Shown: positions 7,581 through 14,331 of the stretch, one piece after another
Layout of the letters: each line of letters opens with the position of its first letter
Numbering within the stretch: position 1 is the stretch's first letter
Assembly: GCA_052139595.1 (NCBI GenBank)
Contig: JBKQWK010000159.1
Span: 1 to 14,583, forward strand
Origin: JBKQWK01 sp052139595
GTDB lineage: Bacteria > Actinomycetota > Thermoleophilia > UBA2241
Direction: 5' to 3'
Length of the DNA stretch: 14,583 bases
Notes under the pieces: model-generated
Told to the model about the DNA's origin: nothing
Database searches by the model: none
Seen by the model: only the letters and a program-made list of their open reading frames with translations
Position numbers and translations under genes: made by a program

Positions 7581-8545
7581 GTGAGCAAGGGGACGCCAAT
7601 ACAGACCTCGACGCGATCCTTGACCTTGACTGTCGGCTATGCTTCTCAGATTGCCGGCCATGAGGCAAGCATCAGACTCGTCGCCAGGCAGATGGGGCGG
7701 TCTGTGGGGTTGCCCCGTTTCAACAGACACATTCATGAAGCTCTGTATGCCTATCTGCTCGCCGAGGGTCGCGTGCGGGGTCAGAGCGGTCTTTCACCAT
7801 CATCAGTCCGTCGTGTCCATGCCGCCCTGCATCGTGCCCTGCGTGACGCCGTGCGCTGGGGCCGACTGACCGCCAATCCCGCTGCCGCTGCCGATCCGCC
7901 GAAGACGAGTGCCGAACATGACGAACCGACGGTCTGGAGCGGCGAGTATCTGGCTGCCTTTCTCGATAGTGTCCGTGACGATCGCCTCTTCGCTCTCTGG
8001 CGGTTGCTCGCCCTGACCGGCATGCGCCGTGGCGAATCCCTGGGCCTACACTGGGAGGATGTTGACCTTGAGGCCGGCACGATCGCAATCAGCCGGGCCC
8101 TCATCCCGGTGAACGGGGTTGCCTACGTCAGTGAACCGAAGACCAAGCGGGGGCGGCGTACGATCGCCCTTGATCCCGAGACGCTGAGGGCGCTGCAGAA
8201 TCGTGCTGCCCGCCAGCTTACCGAGCAGCGCCAGTGGGCAGAGGCATGGCTTGACTCAGACTATGTCTTTACCCGTCAAGATGGCCAGGCGCTGCAACCG
8301 TTCGCGGTCAGCAAGATCTTCCAGGTCCTTGCCCGTAACGCTGCTCTGCCCAGGATCCGCCTGCGTGACTTGCGCCATAGCTACGTGACCCTGGCCCTCG
8401 CTAGTGGCGTCAACCCACGCATTGTCTCGGGGAGACTGGGACACTCAACCGTTGCCTTACCTTGGATGTCTACTCACACGTTCTGCCACAGCAGGATCAG
8501 CAGGCCGCCGTCGCCATCGCTGACCTCTTGCGGCCAGCCTCCTGA
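7581..8545 (+). pseudogene. Tyrosine recombinase (integrase), frameshifted before the catalytic Tyr (copy B)
   Basis: Site-specific recombinase of the phage integrase family. A SAM-like core-binding domain is readable from about GTG 7581 (YASQIAGH, HIHEALYAYLL, LSPSSVRRVHAALHRAL, NPAAAADPP). In the catalytic domain the first Arg is in LALTGMRRGE (codon 8025-8027) and the Lys is in SEPKTKRGRRTI. The second box is RDLRHSY, where the usual His of HxxR is Arg; copy A keeps His. GHST supplies the next His. The frame then breaks within GTTGCCTTAC at 8451-8460. Adding one base restores VALTLDVYSHVLP with the nucleophilic Tyr and a tail ending at TGA 8543-8545. As it stands the frame runs on as non-homologous sequence to 8639. 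An arm-binding N-terminus is absent. It diverges from the permease across a 160-bp gap. Confidence 0.85.
8366..8545 (+). repeat. Direct repeat, right copy (integrase 3' end)
   Basis: Partner of the repeat at 5649-5830, same orientation, 2.7 kb apart. Recombination between the two would delete the permease and leave a single integrase 3' end. Confidence 0.75.
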
Positions 8546-8631
8546 AAACTACCAGCGTGCTGATCCATCGGCAGCCGTCACCAGACGTCTGGCGGTCTGG
8601 CATTTCGTCTTGCCTGCGAAGCTGCCTCCCG

Positions 8632-8663
8632 TTGTTTAGATAACTTAATTAGTGTGGTAAACT
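8632..8663 (+). promoter_or_regulatory. AT-rich promoter/operator region of the marR-MFS operon
   Basis: This AT-rich island in GC-rich DNA ends 7 nt before the marR ATG. A TAAACT at 8658-8663 is placed so that transcription would begin at or next to the ATG, and there is no Shine-Dalgarno sequence, which suggests a leaderless mRNA. An interrupted palindrome, ACTTAATTAGT (8643-8653), overlaps the -35/-10 space and is a candidate autorepression site for the MarR product. The -35 is weak. Confidence 0.4.
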
Positions 8664-8670
8664 TTTATCC

Positions 8671-9150
8671 ATGATTGATGAATCCGCCGCTACAACTGCC
8701 CCAACGACTGCTGCTACGAGCACGCAACTTGGCGACCCCGAGCTGGCGGCGCGATTGCGCCTCGTGCTCAATCGCCTGATGCGGCGGCTGCGCAGTCAGG
8801 CCGGCGGCGACTTAAGTCCGTCGCTGACCTCAGCCCTCGTGACGATCGAGCGTGAGGGACCGATCACCTTGGGACAGCTGGCCATCTGCGAGGGTGTTAC
8901 TCCACCCAGCGTCACTCACCTGGCGGCTTCACTTGAACAACTCGGACTCGTCCGCCGTGAAACCGACACAACCGACCGACGCGTTGCGCGCGTTAGCCTG
9001 ACGACGGAAGGCCGGCGAACGGTGCAGCGCAGCCGCCGGCGCAAGACCGCGTATCTCGCCAAGCGGCTGCGTAAGCTCGACGAGCCAGAGCTTGCTGCGC
9101 TGCGTGCAGCGCTGCCGGTTCTCGAGCGTCTGCTCGCTGACGATCAGTGA
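8671..9150 (+). CDS. MarR-family transcriptional regulator
   Basis: 159-aa winged helix-turn-helix repressor of the MarR type, dimeric and usually released from DNA by small ligands such as drugs or phenolics. After a Thr/Ala-rich N-terminus (1-20), helix 1 (about 22-42) is followed by LTSALVTIEREGPITLGQLAICEG, then the recognition helix TPPSVTHLAASLEQLGLVRR (about 77-96). The wing TDRRVARVSLTTEG (101-114) carries the conserved D-R-R...L-T pattern. The C-terminal dimer helices end in LPVLERLLADD. ATG 8671 is the only good start. The MFS gene begins inside the stop codon (GTGA overlap), so the two are translationally coupled and the regulator very probably controls the exporter. Confidence 0.92.
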   Translation: MIDESAATTAPTTAATSTQLGDPELAARLRLVLNRLMRRLRSQAGGDLSPSLTSALVTIEREGPITLGQLAICEGVTPPSVTHLAASLEQLGLVRRETDTTDRRVARVSLTTEGRRTVQRSRRRKTAYLAKRLRKLDEPELAALRAALPVLERLLADDQ

Positions 9151-10448
9151 GCGATCTGCCTGAGAACAGCACCGGTCGACGCGGGCCGGCTTTCCTGGTG
9201 CGCATGTTTCGCTCTCTGCACACGCGTAACTACCGACTCTGGTTTGTCGGCCAGACCGTCTCTCAGACGGGTACCTGGATGCAGTCAGTGGCCCAGTACT
9301 GGTTGGTCTTGGAACTCACGCACAGCGCCTTCGATCTAGGCATCACGGCGGCATTTCAGTTCGCGCCCGTGCTTCTGTTTGGCACCGTCGGTGGTCTGCT
9401 CGCCGACCGCTTCGACAAACGTAAACTGCTGCTTGTTACCCAGACCGCCTTCACCGTGCAGGCCGCCGCTCTCTGGCTGCTCGTCGCTGACGGCTCGGTG
9501 CGCCTGTGGATGGTCTGGGCGCTAGCCTCGCTTTACGGCTTCATTAATGTCGCCGACAACCCCGCGCGGCAGAGCTTTGTCGTCGAGATGGCTGGCGCCG
9601 ATGACCTCACCAATGCCGTCAGCTTGAACAGCGTCATCGCCAACATGTCGCGCATCGTCGGCCCGGCGCTGGCCGGCATCCTGATCGCCGGTGTGGGTCT
9701 CTCCTGGGCCATTTTCGCAAACGCCGTCTCCTTTGCCGCGGTGATCGGGGCACTGTATGCGATCCGGCCGACCGAGCTGCACCGCCGACCGCCGGTGGCG
9801 CGCGCCAAAGGGCAGATCCGGGCCGGATTACAGTACGCGTGGCGAGCCTGGGAGCTGCGCGTACCGTTGCTCATGATGGCGGTCATTGGCACGCTTGCCT
9901 ACAACTTCAGTGTTCTCCTGCCGCTCTTCGCCACCGACGTCTTTCATCGTGGCGCCGGTACGTATAGCTCCTTGATGGTCGCCATGGGCATCGGTGCTCT
10001 CGCCGGTGGCCTGACTATTGCTTCGCGGCAGCGGCCAAGTCATCGCCTGCTCGTGGTTGTCAGCCTCGCCTTCGGTGGCGCTATCCTTGCCGTGGCTGCG
10101 GCGCCGACCCTGGCTCTTTGTCTGGCGATGCTGGTGCTCATGGGTGCGGCCAGCGTCATGTTTATCGCCACGGCGAACTCACTGCTGCAGCTCAACTCGA
10201 GTGGCGCCATGCGCGGCCGGGTGATGTCGCTGTGGGCCGTCGTCTTTCTCGGCTCGACGCCGATCGGCTCGCCGCTGGTCGGTTTTCTCGCCGGCCACTA
10301 CGGGGCGCGATTCGCGCTCGCTGTCGGCGGCGTGGCAACCGTGCTGAGCGCTCTCTGGGCGGGTTTTACCTTGCTTCGCATTCGTAACAGGCGTGTTGCT
10401 GTGAGCGGGGATGGCGCAGTGACGGGGTCCGCCGAAGCTGCTCGATGA
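9147..10448 (+). CDS. MFS transporter, EntS/MFS_3-type exporter
   Basis: This 433-aa major facilitator protein has about 10-12 helices and probably exports a drug-like or siderophore-like compound by proton exchange. FRSLHTRNYRLWFVGQTVSQTGTWMQSVAQYWLVLELT at the N-terminus is the hallmark of the enterobactin exporter-like MFS_3 group. GGLLADRFDKRKLLL (about 82-96) is motif A between helices 2 and 3. DNPARQSFVVEMAG and NSVIANMSRIVGPALAG are also typical. The second half repeats the fold, with GRVMSLWAVVFLGSTPIGSPLVG near the end. GTG 9147 overlaps the marR stop by 4 nt. The coupled MarR regulator suggests induction by its own substrate. The substrate cannot be told from sequence. Confidence 0.92.
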   Translation: MSDLPENSTGRRGPAFLVRMFRSLHTRNYRLWFVGQTVSQTGTWMQSVAQYWLVLELTHSAFDLGITAAFQFAPVLLFGTVGGLLADRFDKRKLLLVTQTAFTVQAAALWLLVADGSVRLWMVWALASLYGFINVADNPARQSFVVEMAGADDLTNAVSLNSVIANMSRIVGPALAGILIAGVGLSWAIFANAVSFAAVIGALYAIRPTELHRRPPVARAKGQIRAGLQYAWRAWELRVPLLMMAVIGTLAYNFSVLLPLFATDVFHRGAGTYSSLMVAMGIGALAGGLTIASRQRPSHRLLVVVSLAFGGAILAVAAAPTLALCLAMLVLMGAASVMFIATANSLLQLNSSGAMRGRVMSLWAVVFLGSTPIGSPLVGFLAGHYGARFALAVGGVATVLSALWAGFTLLRIRNRRVAVSGDGAVTGSAEAAR

Positions 10449-10665
10449 TGGAGGGGAAAGTCTTCGCCGGCAGGGCCAGCACGAGCCACTAAAGCCGCCT
10501 GCCATTGAGCCAATCAGGCGCTAGCACCGCTGGCTGAGGTTGGCTGCGAGCGCGACGATATGGTTTCCAGCCGGGGCGGCAGATGCGCTTGACCGCTGTC
10601 TTGGCTGGCCGTTATGCCGCTTTCCTCCGTGCTGGTTTGTGGGCAGCCGTCATCGCGCGTGCCTG

Positions 10666-10691
10666 TGCGTCTCGTCGACAATCTGTCGACA
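10666..10691. repeat. 26-bp direct repeat, left copy, with palindromic core
   Basis: The core GTCGACA-ATC-TGTCGAC (10674-10690) is a perfect 7-bp inverted repeat around 3 nt. The 26-bp unit matches 10907-10932 at 21 of 26 positions, in the same orientation. It lies 56 bp to the left of the tRNA fragment. Confidence 0.55.
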
Positions 10692-10747
10692 ACGGCCATT
10701 ATAGGAGCCATGAGAAGGGCAAGAACATCGACCTGAGCAGGCAAAAA

Positions 10748-10793
10748 TGGTGGGCCGCGTTGGGTTCGAACCAACGACACCCTGATTAAAAGT
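10748..10793 (-). tRNA. 3' half of tRNA-Lys(UUU): attachment-site remnant
   Basis: On the minus strand the sequence reads from the anticodon loop CTTTTAA (anticodon TTT), through the 3' anticodon stem TCAGG and variable loop GTGTC, to a complete T-arm GTTGG-TTCGAAC-CCAAC. The acceptor strand GCGGCCC, discriminator A and encoded CCA follow. The sequence 5' of the loop does not pair (CATCA where CCTGA is needed), and there is no D-arm or 5' acceptor GGGCCGC, so it is not a working tRNA. Tyrosine integrases classically use the anticodon loop to 3' end of tRNA genes as attB, and a 3'-half copy marks the distal end of an inserted element. Given its polarity, that element should lie to the right of 10793. 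Confidence 0.8.
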
Positions 10794-10906
10794 GATGTCG
10801 TGGTTATGCCGTACTATCTTTACCAGTGTGCGTTTGTGCTGCACAGTGGCGGTTTATGTGGTGACCCTCCTGCGCTTTCGTGCTCGGCTGTAGCCGAGCG
10901 TGGTGA

Positions 10907-10932
10907 TGCGTTTCGTCGACAGAATGTCGGCA
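10907..10932. repeat. 26-bp direct repeat, right copy, with palindromic core
   Basis: The core GTCGACA-GAA-TGTCGGC (10915-10931) is an inverted repeat with one mismatch. It is the partner of 10666-10691 and lies 113 bp to the right of the tRNA fragment, so the pair straddles the presumed recombination site. Confidence 0.5.
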
Positions 10933-11612
10933 GAAAGATCGTGACACCGGCGAGGCTTCGCAAGACGAACGTCAGCTAAACACAGCGGTAGCCAGCTATT
11001 GGCACGCGGCACTCGCCTTGACCGCCGAACGCGTATGTGAGCGTCTCGTCTGCCATCGGCAGGTCGGCGATGGAGCCGGCAAGATTGCAGGTGCAGCAGT
11101 GGGGGGCGCAGCAGACGGATCCGCAAAGGACCCAGCAGCGCGGGAGACGCTCAAGCCCCTCCCGTGGGCGCTTTAGCTGACACAGCCGCTCCTTTAGAGG
11201 GCGCTCACGGCCACGTCGCCGTTTTCTGTCCTTCGCGGATTCCCTTCGATGGTGACCTCGCCAGATTCCAGGCCGCCCTCTCTGACCGTTCGGCACCTTG
11301 CACGGCGACGACAAGTGAAAATCGATGTGCATCTGCCAATCTGGCGGTCCATGCTTCAGTAGCCGATCGCCATCAGCGAGGCCACCGGCGAACACACCTT
11401 GTCCACTGGGTACGGCAGCCACCCGGACTCATCACGGTTTTTCAAGCGGCAGCGCACCGACCATTAAAGACTTGCACTCGGCACGGTGTCGGCGGAGTCC
11501 GCTACGTGTCGCTCGTCTCCCGCTAGCGATCGGCGCACCTGTCGCCGAACCGTTGGCAAGGTCACGTCCTGTCACCCGACGGAGGCTGATTGCACGTCAT
11601 TCCCGCTGTCTG

Positions 11613-12065
11613 TCATTTCGCGTCGTGGCTGATGCTCGAGTAGTACTCCTGCATCGCCGCGACCGTAATCTCCCTCGTGCACTGCTCACCCTCAGCGCAG
11701 CCCTCACGGGCATCACGCCAAGGTGCCTCAATCTGCACCAGATCATGGAGCAGCCCAGTTCTGCGATCAGCGTAGTAGGCAAGCGTTGCTTGCACCGTCT
11801 CCCGTTGCCGCGCGGTCAGCGCCTCCGGGTCACCGACAGGCAGCACATCAACAGCGATCTTGTCGCGATGATAGGCGTAAAGGTCGGGTGACACGGGACC
11901 GTACGCCCAAGCCTCAAGGTGTTCGCGAAAGAGCGGTGCGTCGGGCGGCTGATCCCATACGAGCGACCAAGCTTGACTGTAGTAGACAAGCTGTTGAAGC
12001 TTCATTGGCGCCAGCGGCCCACGTTCACGAAGAATGAAGGCAGCAACATCGAAGACAGATGCCAT
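11613..12065 (-). CDS. Panacea-domain (SocA-like, DUF4065) antitoxin or phage-associated protein
   Basis: This 150-aa protein has the Panacea/DUF4065 pattern almost throughout. FDVAAFILRERGPLAPMKLQQLVYYSQAWSLV (5-36) leads into PLFREHLEAWAYGPVSPDLYAYH (44-66), then VQATLAYYADRRTGLLHDLVQIEAPWRDARE (91-121) and the closing ITVAAMQEYYSS (133-144). The domain occurs in SocA, a proteolytic adaptor antitoxin for SocB, and in antitoxins that neutralise many unrelated toxins, often encoded next door on mobile elements. Here no adjacent toxin is recognisable on either side. The second of two tandem ATGs (12063-12065) is chosen because AGGAGG (complement of 12072-12077) is 6 nt from it but only 3 nt from the first. 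It lies just inside the element end implied by the tRNA fragment. The family is secure; an antitoxin role is inferred. Confidence 0.85.
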   Translation of the reverse strand: MASVFDVAAFILRERGPLAPMKLQQLVYYSQAWSLVWDQPPDAPLFREHLEAWAYGPVSPDLYAYHRDKIAVDVLPVGDPEALTARQRETVQATLAYYADRRTGLLHDLVQIEAPWRDAREGCAEGEQCTREITVAAMQEYYSSISHDAK

Positions 12066-12475
12066 CATCCCCCTCCTTTCTCTGCACGGCCTGCGCTATG
12101 CGATTCTCACGTGCCGCAGGGCCGGCGTGCATCCACATTTAGTCTCTCGCTATATGTGCGTTCGCTCCCCTGATTGCACAGCCCACTGTACCCCGCCGCA
12201 CAGAGGCAGAACCTTCCGCGCGTCGCGCAACGCACGACCTACGCCGTCCGGGCTGACCACCGTCTCAACGACAACGGCAGACGTAGCCGGGCTCGTCCGT
12301 CAGTTCGTTCGGCTGGCGGCGCAGTTGTCGCCCGGCGGTGGCGCTTGCCTAGCTGCGCCGGGCTGGCTCTCACCGGGTTCGCTCTGGCGAACCCTCGCTT
12401 GGCCAGCGTCTCGGTGGGGGATATTGCAAGGAGACAGAAAGACTCCCCTTGACTCGTTTAAGGTGTAGGCGCGTG
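12066..12475. other. 410-bp gap between antitoxin and RsbW-like gene
   Basis: This divergent intergenic region must carry the promoters of both flanking genes, but I see no strong -35/-10 pair. It holds one clear hairpin at 12375-12394. Overlapping plus-strand frames in this gap have no family resemblance. Confidence 0.4.
12375..12394 (+). terminator. Perfect 8-bp hairpin GGGTTCGC-TCTG-GCGAACCC
   Basis: Perfect stem with a tetraloop, 82 nt before the RsbW-like ATG. No T-tract follows. It could be a leader structure, an operator, or a terminator for transcripts arriving from the left. Confidence 0.35.
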
Positions 12476-12955
12476 ATGACAGATGACAGGCGAAACAGAT
12501 CGAGCGGCGATCGGCAGGAGTTGCATGTGGTGCTCGATAAAGCCACCCAGCTGAGGACGTTGCGTGCGCAGTTGCGCGCCCTGCTCACACCTCGGCACGT
12601 GACAAAGGTCGAACGCGAGGCAATCGTTCTGGCGACTGAGGAAGCCGTGAACAACGCTCTGCTTGCCTGCGAATATGACGCCTGCCGGGTGGAGGTAGTC
12701 GTCTCCCTGATCGCCGACTATATCTGTGTCGAAGTGCGCGACAAGGGCGCTGGCCTCAAGGGGTCCTGTGTGAACCTGACCAAGCTCACCGACGAGAGCG
12801 CCGAGCACGGCCGCGGCCTCTACCTAATGCATGAGCTGATGGAAAGCCTGGAACTGGTGCCACGCTCGCAGGGAACCCTGGTACGGATGATCAAGCGCCT
12901 CGGGGAGCGCGAGTCAGACGATGAACCGGGCGACGACGAGCGCTTGGCTTGCTGA
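12476..12955 (+). CDS. RsbW-like anti-sigma/serine kinase ATPase (HATPase_c_2), copy 1
   Basis: 159-aa GHKL-fold protein of the RsbW/SpoIIAB type. These bind a sigma factor or STAS protein and phosphorylate the STAS partner, giving partner switching. The N box is AIVLATEEAVNNALL with Glu56 and Asn60. The G1 box is VEVRDKGAGLK (Asp89, Gly91, Gly93) and the G2 box is EHGRGLYLMHELMES (110-124). The usual closing strand GTLVRMIKRL follows, then an acidic tail DDEPGDDE. In place of the common NAIxHAY it has NALLACEY. ATG 12476 is chosen over TTG 12449, which would add nine residues. The ribosome-binding site is weak (AAGG about 12 nt upstream). A second copy of the family lies 0.9 kb downstream, suggesting one regulatory cluster. 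Sequence cannot tell anti-sigma from other HATPase switch roles. Confidence 0.85.
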   Translation: MTDDRRNRSSGDRQELHVVLDKATQLRTLRAQLRALLTPRHVTKVEREAIVLATEEAVNNALLACEYDACRVEVVVSLIADYICVEVRDKGAGLKGSCVNLTKLTDESAEHGRGLYLMHELMESLELVPRSQGTLVRMIKRLGERESDDEPGDDERLAC

Positions 12956-13160
12956 CAAACTGTGGACGCGGTGGCAGACAGCGCCGGCGCGCCCGCCGGA
13001 GGTCTGGCACGTGAGTGCCGCTGCGCTCGGCTGGGTGCACGGCATTTTCCTCTGTCAGGCGACAGTTGCTCGACGGCAGGCATCGGGCGGCGAACCGCAT
13101 CTCGCCAAGCGATCCACCCTCAGTGCCAAGCTCTTACGACCCGCCGGGACGAACAGCTGC

Positions 13161-13172
13161 CGTCTGCAGACG
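13161..13172. promoter_or_regulatory. 12-bp perfect palindrome CGTCTGCAGACG
   Basis: Perfect palindrome 16 nt upstream of a strong ribosome-binding site (GAGGAG, 13188-13193). Its position suits an operator, but no regulator is known for it, and a palindrome of this length can arise by chance. Confidence 0.25.
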
Positions 13173-13199
13173 ATGTGAGTACAAGCTGAGGAGATAAAG

Positions 13200-13508
13200 G
13201 TGGAGGAAATGTTCCCGTGCCGGCAATGCAGCGTTCACTTCAGGGCGCTCTCGCTGCGTCTGCCACTCAAGCGCGTCGGCCACGGCGGCGATGAAGTCAT
13301 ATCGACGCACCTGACCGTGTCCTGCTGGCAAGCGCGCCTGCACCAACTCGCCGACCTGTTCCTTGCGCTCTACCGGACCCGTCAGCAGTGCTCTTTGGGT
13401 CGCCCGTTTGTGTCGTTTACGGTGGTTTTGTCGTCTGCGGGCCGGGGTACGCAGTCGTCACCGCGCTGCCAAGCGGAAATGGGGACCGTTTCGACGAAGG
13501 AGAACGCG
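13200..13508 (+). other. Possible upstream ORF or N-terminal extension of the zinc-ribbon gene
   Basis: A GTG at 13200 sits 6 nt after GAGGAG (13188-13193), an excellent ribosome-binding site. The frame is open and in phase with the zinc-ribbon gene for 103 codons. The first 60 or so codons have GC-rich third positions and begin MFPCRQCSVHF, a CxxC pair. The last 40 (about 13390-13508) look non-coding (TTT, TTG and GTT codons, no pattern). Either the zinc-ribbon protein is 202 aa with two Cys pairs far apart, or a short gene here has lost its stop. I cannot decide. Confidence 0.35.
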
Positions 13509-13808
13509 ATGAGAGTTCCGACCTATGCCCGCATCAGACGGTCACTCCGCTCGGCAGATGAACAGTCGGCCGAGTTCCGCTCACAGTGGGGAGTCGCGAC
13601 CTGCGACCACTGTGGCAGCATCGTGATGCTCGGTGAAGATGCCCGCGTTCATCGGCGCGTTACGGGAGTGAGCCTCTGTCTTTCCTGCCAGGCCCTGCCT
13701 TGCGCGCCGCCGACACCGCGAGCTGAGCGCATCCAGATCGGCGTTGACGGCGGCTCCATCACGCACACCAAGCGACGCGCGCACGAGCAGCTATCCGACG
13801 CAGCCTGA
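13509..13808 (+). CDS. Small zinc-ribbon protein of unknown function
   Basis: 99-aa protein with two CxxC pairs: TCDHCG (Cys32, Cys35) and LCLSCQALPC (Cys57, Cys60, plus Cys65), 21 residues apart, as in zinc-ribbon folds. The N-terminus is basic (RIRRSLRSADEQ) and the C-terminus polar (THTKRRAHEQ), which could suit nucleic-acid or protein binding. I do not recognise the family. ATG 13509 is chosen because AAGGAG (13497-13502) lies 6 nt upstream; an in-frame GTG at 13200 is an alternative. It stands between two RsbW-like genes on the same strand, so a part in the same switch is possible but unproven. A hairpin follows the stop. Confidence 0.6.
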   Translation: MRVPTYARIRRSLRSADEQSAEFRSQWGVATCDHCGSIVMLGEDARVHRRVTGVSLCLSCQALPCAPPTPRAERIQIGVDGGSITHTKRRAHEQLSDAA

Positions 13809-13811
13809 GCG

Positions 13812-13839
13812 CCGGCAAGGATGGCGAGCTTCTTGCCGG
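13812..13839 (+). terminator. Hairpin between zinc-ribbon gene and second RsbW-like gene
   Basis: CCGGCAAG at 13812-13819 pairs with CTTGCCGG at 13832-13839. The stem can extend by a G-T and an A-T pair to leave an 8-nt loop. It starts 4 nt after the stop. Without a T-tract it may attenuate rather than end transcription into the next gene, whose ATG is 50 nt on. Confidence 0.4.
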
Positions 13840-13888
13840 TAGCTGTCCGACGGATCAGTCCCCGGCGTGCGCGGTCGCAAGGCAGATC

Positions 13889-14311
13889 ATGAAGCTGTTC
13901 ACGCAAACGTTCGCGCCGGAGCGCTCGTCAGCGGCGCAGCTGCGCGCCTGGCTGAGCACCGTGCTGGCTCAGGATCACGTACCGCCCACGGCAAGCCAGG
14001 AGATCGTTCTGGCCGCCGAAGAGGCACTCAACAACGCCATCCTGCACTCCGGGCAGCGCGGCGGTGATCTCACCGTCACGCTGAGCATGCTCGCCAGAGA
14101 CGTCTACCTGACTGTCTCCGATCGCGGTCGTGGCTTTGACAGCGCGATCCTCGGCAAGTACGAGACACGATCGACCGAGACGACTGGCGGCCTTGGCCTC
14201 ACCCTGGTGCGTGGCCTCATGGACGAGGTGACTGTTGCCTCAAGCGCTGAGGGCACGAGCATCCGTCTCGTCAAACACCTGCGCGGCGCAACCCTCGGCG
14301 CTGTCGGCTGA
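13889..14311 (+). CDS. RsbW-like anti-sigma/serine kinase ATPase (HATPase_c_2), copy 2
   Basis: 140-aa compact GHKL ATPase. The N box is EIVLAAEEALNNAILHS (Glu45, Asn49), the G1 box LTVSDRGRGFD (Asp78, Gly80, Gly82) and the G2 box TGGLGLTLVRGLMDEV (99-114), with GTSIRLVKHL as the closing strand. It is nearer to the RsbW/SpoIIAB consensus than copy 1, and the two share the VLA-EEA-NNA core, though they differ too much to be a recent duplication. ATG 13889 follows a modest AAGG at 13879-13882. A convergent SpoIIE-type phosphatase begins 18 bp after its stop. Kinase and phosphatase with opposing actions on a STAS protein commonly sit together, which supports a partner-switching role. Confidence 0.88.
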   Translation: MKLFTQTFAPERSSAAQLRAWLSTVLAQDHVPPTASQEIVLAAEEALNNAILHSGQRGGDLTVTLSMLARDVYLTVSDRGRGFDSAILGKYETRSTETTGGLGLTLVRGLMDEVTVASSAEGTSIRLVKHLRGATLGAVG

Positions 14312-14312
14312 C

Positions 14313-14331
14313 GACGCGCTCAAGCCGCGTC
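14313..14331. terminator. Hairpin in the convergent gap between RsbW-like and SpoIIE-like genes
   Basis: GACGCG at 14313-14318 pairs with CGCGTC at 14326-14331 around a 7-nt loop, overlapping the phosphatase stop codon. By position it can serve both converging transcripts. Confidence 0.4.

Larger units (their letters stand above)
10449..11612. other. 1.16-kb stretch without a supportable protein gene
   Basis: This long gap lies between the MFS gene and the Panacea antitoxin. It contains the tRNA-Lys 3' fragment at 10748-10793, a 26-bp direct repeat at 10666-10691 and 10907-10932, and a near-perfect hairpin GCTCGGCT/AGCCGAGC at 10882-10899. An imperfect inverted repeat lies at 10823-10831 and 10841-10849. 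Open frames here (for example minus 10976-11422, Cys- and Arg-rich, and plus 11164-11526) show no family pattern and no good ribosome-binding site. The first of these is the only conceivable downstream partner for the antitoxin, but I would not call it a gene. Decayed element DNA is the likeliest reading. Confidence 0.5.

Noticed and set aside
10583..10789. Plus-strand frame ending in WWAALGSNQRHPD
   Set aside because: This peptide is the familiar false translation of a tRNA 3' end, and the DNA is the tRNA-Lys fragment.
10650..10844. Minus-strand frame containing VVGSNPTRPTIF
   Set aside because: Again a translation of the tRNA T-arm and acceptor, with no gene-like sequence around it.
10976..11422. 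148-codon Cys/Arg-rich minus-strand frame as a toxin partner of the Panacea gene
   Set aside because: It has no recognisable domain and no good ribosome-binding site, and it lies 190 bp from the antitoxin. It is kept only as a hypothesis in the findings.
12034..12468. Plus-strand frames in the gap before the first RsbW-like gene
   Set aside because: They have no ribosome-binding site or motifs, and they overlap the antitoxin start on the other strand.
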